Below the pieces are notes generated by a model that did not search any database, was not told where the DNA came from, and worked only from the letters and a program-made list of their open reading frames with translations. 64,000 nt of DNA from Streptomyces flavotricini (GTDB taxonomy: Bacteria > Actinomycetota > Actinomycetes > Streptomycetales > Streptomycetaceae): assembly GCF_020639365.1 (NCBI RefSeq), contig NZ_JAINUL010000001.1:7783583-7847582 (forward strand). The letters run 5' to 3'. A program made the position numbers and the translations under genes. This document shows positions 57,802 through 64,000 of this stretch, piece after piece (position 1 is the stretch's first letter; each line of letters starts with the position of its first letter).

Positions 57802-58277
57802 ACGAGCTTGTACGTCACGTCCTTGGCGCCCGGCGGCGGTGCGGTGTCGGTGTAGAGCAGCCGAATGGTGGCGTAACGCCGAAGGCCGGGGTGGTCCGGC
57901 CAGGGCCGCGGATGATCCAGGGTCACTTTGACCGGATACGGGCGGAGACGGCCCGCCGCGCAGGACGGAGTGCAGTCGATCACCATGTCGGTACCGGTGG
58001 CCGTCGCGGTCCACCGCCCCCAGGAGTCCCAGCGCAGCCCGACGAGGCGGTTGCCCCCGTCGCCGCAGGCCAGCAGGTACTCCCGGGGGCGCACCTGGGC
58101 CTGGGAGAAGCAGTCGACGACCACGACCGGGTTCGGATCCATGGGGGCACGGGACGATTGCGCGGAAGCGGGTACGGCGGCGCCGACCGCGAGGGCCGCC
58201 GCCGCGCACAGCAGGGTGGTCGTCCGTACCAGCGTCCGGGTCGCGGGAGTGAGCCCGCCGACTCGTGAAACGTCCAC
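57795..58277 (-). CDS. Secreted protein of unknown function
   Basis: This 160-aa protein has a signal peptide (residues ~15-40, TTTLLCAAAALAVGAAVPASA). The short secreted domain includes VVVVDCFSQAQVRPREYLLACGDGGNRLVGLRWDSWG and TDMVIDCTPSCAAG. Four Cys give two likely disulfides, and the repeated DC(F/T) pattern resembles the small secreted proteins found beside peptidoglycan enzymes. GTG 58277 follows GGAGGGC. It lies upstream of no other gene on its strand. Confidence 0.75.
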   Translation of the reverse strand: MDVSRVGGLTPATRTLVRTTTLLCAAAALAVGAAVPASAQSSRAPMDPNPVVVVDCFSQAQVRPREYLLACGDGGNRLVGLRWDSWGRWTATATGTDMVIDCTPSCAAGRLRPYPVKVTLDHPRPWPDHPGLRRYATIRLLYTDTAPPPGAKDVTYKLVY

Positions 58278-58359
58278 GCAGCCCTCCTCGCATCGGCGGT
58301 CCCGCTCCGGTCCCGCCTCGTGGTACAGCCGTCCCCAGCTTCGCTCATCCGGCCGAACC

Positions 58360-58392
58360 CCGCACCCGCTGCACCGGGGCAGCCGGGTGCGG
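58360..58392. terminator. Hairpin after the lipoprotein gene
   Basis: Perfect arms CCGCACCCG / CGGGTGCGG, with further pairing CTG/CAG in the loop, 47 bp after the stop of the reverse lipoprotein gene. Confidence 0.65.
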
Positions 58393-58438
58393 GAGCGGCT
58401 GAGCTGCGCTCATGCGGCCGCGCGGCGGCCCGCTCGGC

Positions 58439-59158
58439 TCAGGAGATCGCGTACCACTGGCTCCCCCAGCCCGTGTTGATGGTGCTGGTGGACTGCTCGC
58501 CGAGGTTCACGGTGGCCGGCAGGGAGGTCTGGCCGGTCAGCAGGGTGCTGTAGCGGAGGTTCGGCGGTGTCAGGCCCGCGTTCACCGAGATCCCGGCGCC
58601 CGTGGCCTTGAGGGTGAGACCGTTGGTCGCCCAGCTGCCGTTGAGGAGGAGGGCGATGAAGTAGGTGCCCGGGGCGGCGGTGAAGGGCTTGGCGAGGGGG
58701 AACGGCTTGGCGATCGCGTCGGTCATCAGCTGCGGGGAGACGTCCGCGGTGGACGCGCGCAGGGTGCCGCTCGCGTCGTAGACGCCGAGGAAGTTCTGGG
58801 AGAGCTGCGCGTTCGGGTCGATCCCCGCCAGCCCGAGCCAGATGTTGGACCAGGTGATCTGCTCGCGCAGCACGATCCGTACGAGGGTGACCCGTCCGGC
58901 CACCCCGGCGGCCGACTGGGCGGTCACGTGCCCCGCGTCGTTGGGGTCGCCCGTCCAGGCGAGCAGGTTCTGGTCCTGCGGCCGGGGGCCCTCGTACCCG
59001 GAGCCGCCACCCGGCGCCACGGGAGCGGGCGCCGCGGCGCTGCTGGCGCCGCCCTTGCCCTTCGGGTTTCCTCCGGACGCGGTGCAGCCGGTCAGGAGGA
59101 GCACCGTCGCGAGGGCGGCGGCGAGGCCGGCGGAGATTGTGGTGGTACGGGTGCGCAT
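58439..59158 (-). CDS. Lipoprotein of unknown function
   Basis: This 239-aa protein has a lipoprotein signal with lipobox LLTGC (Cys ~25), followed by a Gly/Ser/Ala/Pro-rich linker to ~55. The mature domain has NLLAWTGDPNDAGHVTAQSA, LAGIDPNAQLSQNFLGVYDASGTL, and TYFIALLLNGSWATNGLTLKATGAG. The pattern suggests a beta-sandwich, as in phage-tail or surface-associated domains, but no family was recognised. It should be anchored to the outer side of the membrane. Confidence 0.75.
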   Translation of the reverse strand: MRTRTTTISAGLAAALATVLLLTGCTASGGNPKGKGGASSAAAPAPVAPGGGSGYEGPRPQDQNLLAWTGDPNDAGHVTAQSAAGVAGRVTLVRIVLREQITWSNIWLGLAGIDPNAQLSQNFLGVYDASGTLRASTADVSPQLMTDAIAKPFPLAKPFTAAPGTYFIALLLNGSWATNGLTLKATGAGISVNAGLTPPNLRYSTLLTGQTSLPATVNLGEQSTSTINTGWGSQWYAIS

Positions 59159-59248
59159 GGTCCCCCCATGAAGTGCGGCAATGCGGATGTGCGTGTGCCA
59201 AAGGAGGCCATGGTCACATGGACCACCTCGACGGACCGCGGCCGGGGA

Positions 59249-60433
59249 CTACTTCGCCTCGGTGGCCACCGGCGCGGGCCAGAGGTGGTCGGGGGTCACG
59301 ATCGAGGTGACCGCGTTCCCGATCATGCTGGACAGGTTCTTGCCGCGGTAGTCGACGTCGCTGTTGACGAGCACCACCAAGGTGGCCTTCTCGGCCGGGA
59401 GTTGTGCGGCGATCGTCTCGTAGCCGGGCAGTTCCCCGTTGTGGCCGAGCCAGCCGTTGAAGTCGAGGATGCCGAGACCGTACGAGGCGCCGGGGGCGGC
59501 CCCGATCGGAAGCGTCCGGAGCCGTTCGGCCTGTGTCTTGGGGGTCAGCAGCCGGCCGTCCGCGAGCGCCGGGGCCCAGGCGTGCAGGTCGTCGAGGTCG
59601 GAGATGACCGCGCCGGCGGCCCAGGCCCAGGAGGGGTTCCAGTTCGTGGCGTCGGCGACGGTGCCCTTCGGGGTGAAGTCCGTGTACCCGTGGGCGTGCG
59701 GATCGGGCATGGCGCTGTCGCCGGGCAGCGAGGTGGCCTTCAGCTTCAGCGGCGCGAACACGTGCTCCCGGAGGTAGTCGGCGAGGCTCTGCCCGCTGAC
59801 CTTCTCGACCAGCATCCCGAGCAGGACGGTGTTCGTGTTGCTGTACTCCCACTTGGCGCCCGGCTTGAAGTTCGGGGGATGGCCGAAGGCCACGTCCACC
59901 AGCTGGCGCGGGGTGTAGGTGCGGTGCGGGTCGGCGCGGAGGCCGTCCAGCCACTTCTTGTCCGTCGTGTAGTCGAAGAGGCCGCTGCGCATGTCCGCCA
60001 GCTGGCGCAGCGTGATGGAGTTCCCGCCGGGGACGCCGGAGACGTACCGCGAGATGGGGTCGTCGAGGCCGACCTCGCCCTGGTCGACCAGCTGGAGGAG
60101 TCCGGTGACCGTGAAGGTCTTGGTGACGCTGCCGATCCGCGAGTGGAGGCCGGCCTTCATGGGTGCGCCGGTCTGCCGGTCCGCGATGCCGAAGGACTTC
60201 TCGTACACGCCGCGGCCGGGCATCCACAGGCCGATGTTCAGGCCCGGCATGCCGGTCTGCTTCATGACCTCCGTGATCGCCGCGTCCAGCTTCCGCACGG
60301 TGGCGGGATCGAAGTCCGTGCGTACGGAGGCGGAGCCGGTACCCGCGCACAGGGCGGCCAGCAGTACCGCGACCGCTGCCGGCACCCCCGCCCGCCGGAC
60401 CCGGCGCTCACGAGACGGACGGCACCTGCCCAT
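59249..60433 (-). CDS. Serine hydrolase (beta-lactamase / D-Ala-D-Ala carboxypeptidase type)
   Basis: This 394-aa secreted enzyme has a signal peptide (residues ~10-36). The class-C beta-lactamase fold motifs are SxxK in IGSVTK (Ser ~98), YxN in WEYSNTN (~198) and HxG in LGHNGELPG (~330). The conserved FxPGxxWxYSNT and MRSGLFDYTT are typical of R61-like DD-carboxypeptidases. It acts on peptidoglycan stem peptides or as an esterase. ATG 60433 leads into a long Arg-rich n-region. The gene is unlinked to its neighbours. Confidence 0.88.
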   Translation of the reverse strand: MGRCRPSRERRVRRAGVPAAVAVLLAALCAGTGSASVRTDFDPATVRKLDAAITEVMKQTGMPGLNIGLWMPGRGVYEKSFGIADRQTGAPMKAGLHSRIGSVTKTFTVTGLLQLVDQGEVGLDDPISRYVSGVPGGNSITLRQLADMRSGLFDYTTDKKWLDGLRADPHRTYTPRQLVDVAFGHPPNFKPGAKWEYSNTNTVLLGMLVEKVSGQSLADYLREHVFAPLKLKATSLPGDSAMPDPHAHGYTDFTPKGTVADATNWNPSWAWAAGAVISDLDDLHAWAPALADGRLLTPKTQAERLRTLPIGAAPGASYGLGILDFNGWLGHNGELPGYETIAAQLPAEKATLVVLVNSDVDYRGKNLSSMIGNAVTSIVTPDHLWPAPVATEAK

Positions 60434-60539
60434 GACCGGTCACCCCTGCCAGGCTCGACAACACGGCTCCCCGAGCCCCGAGGTACTCCCTCAAGCGTAG
60501 GAGCACGCCCCGCCCGCCGCGATGCGCCGAAAGACACCC

Positions 60540-60764
60540 CTAGCCGCGCTGCCAGTACGTGCAGCCGCGCGCCGTGGCCGCCGCGCCGCCGCCGCTCTCC
60601 GTGGGGCACGCGACCGGCCCGTCACTCGGTGACGGGCCGCGTTCCCACCGCTTCGGCTCCGGTGTGGTGCTCGTCGGGTCGTCGAGGCAGAGCGTGTACG
60701 CACCGCCCGCGAGAACGAGGGCGATCCACGCCACCGCGATCCGGCGCCGGACATGGCGCCGCAC
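60540..60764 (-). CDS. Small exported protein overlapping nadE
   Basis: This 74-aa frame starts at GTG 60764, which overlaps the nadE stop (TAGTG). It has a signal-anchor segment (residues ~9-26, IAVAWIALVLAGGAYTLCL) and a Pro/Ser/Gly-rich tail with two Cys (VACPTES...GCTYW). No SD is apparent, but the stop-start overlap favours reinitiation. The family is unknown. Confidence 0.5.
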   Translation of the reverse strand: MRRHVRRRIAVAWIALVLAGGAYTLCLDDPTSTTPEPKRWERGPSPSDGPVACPTESGGGAAATARGCTYWQRG

Positions 60765-61594
60765 TACGGGGCGACCGGGAGCCGGCGCTTGTGGTCGGTC
60801 AGGCGGTAGCGGCGGACGATCGTGTCGAAGGCGCGCTCGTCGACCGGCTTGCCCTCCAGGAAGTCGTCGATGTCGTCGTACGTGACACCCAGCGCGTCCT
60901 CGTCGGCCTTGCCCGGGTCCAGGGTCTCCAGGTCCGCCGTGGGGGTCTTCCAGACCAGCTCCGCGGGGGCGCCCAGGGCGTCGGCCACGGCACGCACCCG
61001 GCGCTTGGTCAGGCCGGTCAGCGGGACCAGGTCGGCCGCGCCGTCCCCGAACTTCGTGAAGAAGCCGGAGACCGCCTCGGCCGCGTGGTCGGTGCCGACG
61101 ACCAGGCCGTCGTGTGCTCCGGCCACCGCGTACTGGGCGATCATGCGCTGGCGGGCCTTGATGTTGCCCTGCACGAAGTCCTGGTGGTGGGCGTCCCGGA
61201 ACACCGCGCCCCCGGCGAGGACCGCCTCCAGCGCGGCGTCGCTGGCGGGCTTCACGTCCACCGTCAGTACCCGGTCCGCCTCGATGAAGCCGAGGGCCAG
61301 CTGGGCGTCGTGCTCGTCCGCCTGGACTCCGTACGGCAGCCGCATCGCGTAGAACGTCGCCTCGTGACCGGCCTCGCGGGCCCGCTCCACAGCGAGCTGG
61401 CACAGCCGTCCGGCCGTGGTGGAGTCCACCCCGCCGCTGATGCCGAGGACCAGGGAGCTCAGGCCGGTGGAGGTGAGCCGCTCGGCCAGGAAGGCCACCC
61501 GGCGCTCGATCTCCCGGTGCGCGTCGAAGGCCTCCGACACCTCGAGTTCCCTGGCGATCTCCTGCTGCAGAACGGTGGACGCCGGCCGGCTCAC
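60764..61594 (-). CDS. nadE: Ammonia-dependent NAD+ synthetase
   Basis: This 276-aa enzyme is the same size as E. coli NadE (275 aa). It has the PP-loop SGGVDST at ~53-59, QADEHDAQLAL, GNIKARQRMI, GTDHAAEA and TKFGDGAADLVPLTGLTKRRVR, with PTADLETL and the C-terminal DFLEGKPVD..A..TIV.RY..T.HKR. It adenylates nicotinic acid adenine dinucleotide and amidates it with ammonia. There is no glutaminase domain. GTG 61594 has GAGGAG five bases upstream and matches the usual N terminus; ATG 61624 would add a tail. Confidence 0.92.
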   Translation of the reverse strand: MSRPASTVLQQEIARELEVSEAFDAHREIERRVAFLAERLTSTGLSSLVLGISGGVDSTTAGRLCQLAVERAREAGHEATFYAMRLPYGVQADEHDAQLALGFIEADRVLTVDVKPASDAALEAVLAGGAVFRDAHHQDFVQGNIKARQRMIAQYAVAGAHDGLVVGTDHAAEAVSGFFTKFGDGAADLVPLTGLTKRRVRAVADALGAPAELVWKTPTADLETLDPGKADEDALGVTYDDIDDFLEGKPVDERAFDTIVRRYRLTDHKRRLPVAP

Positions 61595-61705
61595 GGCTGC
61601 TCCTCGTGGTCGATGGTGATTCATGGGTGCGCTGCCCTGCCGACCCTAGTCGAACCCGTCCGGCGGCTCGAAAGCGGCCGGGCTTGACGGATACGCCCCC
61701 AGTTA

Positions 61706-61722
61706 TGACACTCGTAGTGCAA
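61706..61722. promoter_or_regulatory. Second copy of the TetR operator
   Basis: TGACACTCGTAGTGCAA matches the perfect palindrome at 62902-62918 at 14 of 17 positions, and lies 43 bp before the start of the membrane protein gene at 61766. It is probably bound by the same TetR protein. Confidence 0.6.
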
Positions 61723-61765
61723 GTTGTTTTCTTGTCGTATGACCCCCGGGGGTCAGGAGGCGGTC

Positions 61766-62188
61766 GTGCCGGAGCGTCGGATCTACGTTGTCGCGGGGGC
61801 CGTCATGGGTGGGATCTGGGCCTGGGGCTCGGACACCCCCGCCTGGGAACACGCACTGCGTCTCGTCGTGCTCGTCGGGTGCGCCGCACTGGCGATGTCG
61901 CTGCTGCATCGCCGCCGGGTCCGCCTCGGCCGGCCGGTCGACCGCCGCCTCCACTCCGGCCTGCTGCTCGGGAAGGTGCTGCTGGTGGGGGCGGCCCTGC
62001 TCCTCGACCAGGTGCTCGGCCTGTGGGTCTCCGAGCCGAGCCTGATCACCGCGGTCGTGCTGTTCGCGGGCATCGCGACGGGCGGCCCCGCCCTGCACCG
62101 GCGGCTCGCGCGCGACGGGAGCGGTGCGGGCGGCCGGCAGCCCGCACCGCCGGATCGCCGGATGCTGTCCCGGGTCGACGCGGAGTAG
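61766..62188 (+). CDS. Four-helix membrane protein, probable TetR target
   Basis: This 140-aa protein has hydrophobic segments at residues ~6-25, ~35-50 (LRLVVLVGCAALAMSLLH), ~65-85 (GLLLGKVLLVGAALLLDQVLGLWV) and ~95-112. The C-terminal tail is charged. GTG 61766 has CAGGAGG five bases before it; the longer frame from 61724 is less likely. The family was not recognised. A near copy of the operator of the downstream TetR gene lies before it, so it probably belongs to the same efflux regulon. Confidence 0.72.
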   Translation: MPERRIYVVAGAVMGGIWAWGSDTPAWEHALRLVVLVGCAALAMSLLHRRRVRLGRPVDRRLHSGLLLGKVLLVGAALLLDQVLGLWVSEPSLITAVVLFAGIATGGPALHRRLARDGSGAGGRQPAPPDRRMLSRVDAE

Positions 62189-62203
62189 CGGAGCGGGCGC
62201 GCC

Positions 62204-62842
62204 CTACCGCCGGTCGGCCGGTCCGGTCGGATCCGTGCTGGCCAGGAGGGCGTGCACGGCGGTCTCCATCGTCCGGGCGGCCGCCTCGACGCTCAGGCCG
62301 CTGCTGCGCCAGTGGTACCAGGCGCCCCAGGTGGTCACCGCGTCCAGCCCGTGCAGCACCTCGGTCCTGCGCTCGGCGGGCAGCCGGTCGAGCTCCTCGG
62401 CGAAGACGTCGGCCAGCCGGCCCCGGGCGAAGTCCAGGACCTGCCGGGTGACCTCCTGGATCCGGTCCCCGTGCTGCTCCAGCCGCATGAGCGCCAGCTG
62501 GGCCGGGGTGATCCACTCCAGGATCCGTGAACGCTGTTCCGTCAGCGCCGAGACCCGCGTGGATCGCGGACCGTCGGTCGGCAGGGGCCTGGTCTGCTCC
62601 ATGAGCTGTTCCAGGCGCCGTGCGATCGCCGTCTCCACCAGCTGGGACATGTCGGCGAAGTGGTGGAAGACCAGGCGGCGGGAGACGCCGGCGCGCTCGG
62701 CGACGCGGTCTGCGGGGAAGTGTGACTCGCCCTCGTCGAGCAGGGACAGCACCGCGTCCGCGATCTTCACGCGGGACTGGCGGCTGCGCTCGGCGCGGCC
62801 GTCCGCGCGTCGCTCCTGTGGCTGACCGGCCGACTGCTGCAC
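62204..62842 (-). CDS. TetR-family regulator of the MMPL exporter
   Basis: This 212-aa regulator has its HTH at residues ~20-65: KIADAVLSLLDEGESHFPADRVAERAGVSRRLVFHHFADMSQL. The helical ligand domain ends in TTWGAWYHWRSSGLSVEAAARTMETAVHALL. GTG 62842 has GGGAGGGG five bases upstream. It is divergent from an MMPL transporter gene with a perfect 17-bp palindrome between. This is a typical repressor of a lipid or drug exporter, and presumably also controls the gene at 61766. Confidence 0.88.
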   Translation of the reverse strand: MQQSAGQPQERRADGRAERSRQSRVKIADAVLSLLDEGESHFPADRVAERAGVSRRLVFHHFADMSQLVETAIARRLEQLMEQTRPLPTDGPRSTRVSALTEQRSRILEWITPAQLALMRLEQHGDRIQEVTRQVLDFARGRLADVFAEELDRLPAERRTEVLHGLDAVTTWGAWYHWRSSGLSVEAAARTMETAVHALLASTDPTGPADRR

Positions 62843-62901
62843 GTTGACCCCTCCCGGCTTCACTCGTCGACATTGTCGCAAATGCGCGTGCGTTGATTTA
62901 A

Positions 62902-62918
62902 TTGCACTCGGAGTGCAA
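62902..62918. promoter_or_regulatory. Perfect TetR operator palindrome
   Basis: TTGCACTC-G-GAGTGCAA: both 8-bp arms are exactly complementary. It lies between the divergent TetR and MMPL genes, 46 bp before the MMPL ATG. Confidence 0.75.
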
Positions 62919-62963
62919 GGATGAGGGGGACAAGCCACACAGGACGAGGGGGATCCCGTACGC

Positions 62964-64000
62964 ATGTTCGTCACCTTGGGGCGCTGGTGCGCCCGACGGC
63001 CGAAGCGGGTCATAGCGGCCTGGCTCCTGCTGCTGGTGAGCCTGGCCGCGGCGGTGGGCGTGCTCGGCAGTGCCACCACCGAGACGGTCTCCATACCGGG
63101 CAGCGACAGCCAGGCCGCCCACGACGCGGCCCTCGCGTTCGCCGACCCCGCCTCCGGCCGCCAGCCCCTCGTCCTGCACACGACCGCCGACGGTCTGCCC
63201 CTGACCTCGGACCGCGCCCGCGACGCCGTCCGGGAGACGGCCCGCGCCCTCGCCGCCCGCGACCACGTCCTCGCCGTCACCACCCCGTACGAGCCGGCCG
63301 GCGGCGCGGCCCTCGCCCGCGACGGGCACACCGCCTACCTCGCGGTCGAGCTGGACCTGGCGGGCCGGGACATCACCGCCGATGTCGTCCACGACCTCCT
63401 GGACGCCGCCGAACCGGCCGAAGCGGCCGGGATCGAGGTCATTCCCGGCGGCAACCTCGCCGAAGCCGCCGACAAGAAGTCGACCCGGAGCAGCGAGGTC
63501 ATCGGACTCGTCGCCGCCTTCGCCGTCCTCTACGTCGGTTTCCGCAAGCCCGTCGCGGCCGCCCTGCCGCTGGCCACGGCCGTCGTGGGACTGGGCATCT
63601 CCCTCGGAGTCATCGCCCTCACCGGCCACGTGATGGACATGCCGTCCTCCGGCGCCACCATCGCGGCGATGATCGGGCTCGGCGTGGGCATCGACTACAG
63701 CCTCTTCTGCCTCACCCGCTTCCGCGAACTCCTCTCCACCGGGAGGCCGGTCGAGGACGCCGCGGCCCTCACGATCGGTGCTTCCGGCAAGGCGGTCGCC
63801 TTCGCCGGCACCGCGGTCATCGCGGCGCTCGCGAGCCTGGCCCTCGGTGGCCTGCCGCTGCTGCGCGCGCTGGCGCTCGCGCCCGGCATCGCCGTCCTGG
63901 TCGCCATGGCCGCCACCCTCACGCTCCTTCCCGCGCTGCTCGCCCTGCTGGGCCGACGCCTGGCCCCCGTGCCGGCCCCCGTGCCGGCCGTCGCGCCGGG
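62964..64000 (+). CDS. MMPL-family RND transporter, N-terminal part
   Basis: The gene runs past the window end. The first ~345 residues show the MMPL architecture: helix 1 at ~15-36 (RVIAAWLLLLVSLAAAVGVL), a large extracytoplasmic domain to ~170, then helices 2-6 with YVGFRKPVAAALPL, GLGVGIDYSLFCLTRFREL and FAGTAVIAALASLALGG. GLGVGIDYSLF is the signature of MmpL lipid exporters (the Asp-Tyr pair for proton transfer is present). ATG 62964 follows GAGGGGGA. It is divergent from its presumed TetR repressor. Confidence 0.92.
   Translation, partial: MFVTLGRWCARRPKRVIAAWLLLLVSLAAAVGVLGSATTETVSIPGSDSQAAHDAALAFADPASGRQPLVLHTTADGLPLTSDRARDAVRETARALAARDHVLAVTTPYEPAGGAALARDGHTAYLAVELDLAGRDITADVVHDLLDAAEPAEAAGIEVIPGGNLAEAADKKSTRSSEVIGLVAAFAVLYVGFRKPVAAALPLATAVVGLGISLGVIALTGHVMDMPSSGATIAAMIGLGVGIDYSLFCLTRFRELLSTGRPVEDAAALTIGASGKAVAFAGTAVIAALASLALGGLPLLRALALAPGIAVLVAMAATLTLLPALLALLGRRLAPVPAPVPAVAP

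Noticed and set aside
1..64000. Mobile elements, CRISPR arrays, tRNA and rRNA genes
   Set aside because: I looked for transposase/integrase motifs, regular repeats with spacers, and tRNA-like cloverleaf sequences and found none that hold up.

Overview
The window looks like Streptomyces, or a very close relative. Base composition is very GC-rich and third codon positions are almost all G or C. GTG and TTG starts and ATGA/TGATG stop-start overlaps are common, and secreted proteins and TetR/PadR regulators abound. Several small families typical of streptomycetes appear: LppU-like, DUF4232-like, DUF4190-like and a PLD-N/SHOCT membrane protein. I found no rRNA, tRNA, CRISPR array, insertion sequence, integrase or phage gene. 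All functions below are inferred from reading the sequence; no database search was run.

Layout. 1-6100: the end of an MFS exporter, a six-helix membrane protein, a PLD-N/SHOCT protein, a relic of a gyrB-type gene, and a reverse operon of MFS transporter, beta-propeller protein and SDR oxidoreductase, with a 20-bp near-perfect palindrome in front. 6100-30700: a large exopolysaccharide or cell-surface glycan locus. A forward block (7387-17133) makes and modifies nucleotide sugars and ends with a very large secreted DMFase-like/DUF4082 protein and a glycosyltransferase. A middle part (17220-20919) has a Wzz-like protein, a rare Wzz-Wzy fusion and a glycosyltransferase. A reverse block (20952-30655) has a glycosyltransferase, a secreted beta-helix protein, a Wzx-type flippase, another Wzz, WecB, a UDP-sugar dehydrogenase, a WecG/TagA glycosyltransferase, an unknown protein and an acetyltransferase. 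30700-40400: a PAF-acetylhydrolase-like enzyme, a small unknown protein, a MoxR ATPase / zincin-VWA / repeat-protein trio, DedA plus PAP2, an SGNH hydrolase and RidA. 40400-49000: secreted M6 and M1 metallopeptidases, a PadR-acyl-CoA-dehydrogenase pair and an aldo/keto reductase. 49000-64000: small membrane proteins, a TetR regulator, a phenazine-hydroxylase-like flavoprotein coupled to a TTHB210-like secreted protein, a quinone-oxidoreductase-like enzyme, a decayed TPR gene, several secreted proteins, NadE, and a TetR-MMPL system cut by the window edge.

How the genes work together. The glycan locus carries the five enzyme types that in Pseudomonas (WbpA, B, E, D, I) convert UDP-GlcNAc to UDP-2,3-diacetamido-2,3-dideoxy-mannuronic acid, plus a WecG-like transferase, a flippase, a polymerase and three chain-length regulators. 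No priming phosphoglycosyltransferase is visible. Five genes of this locus contain a TTA leucine codon (four within the first 31 codons), which in Streptomyces usually makes expression depend on the bldA tRNA. The glycan is therefore probably made at a particular developmental stage. This, together with the Wzz-Wzy fusion, is the most interesting feature of the window.
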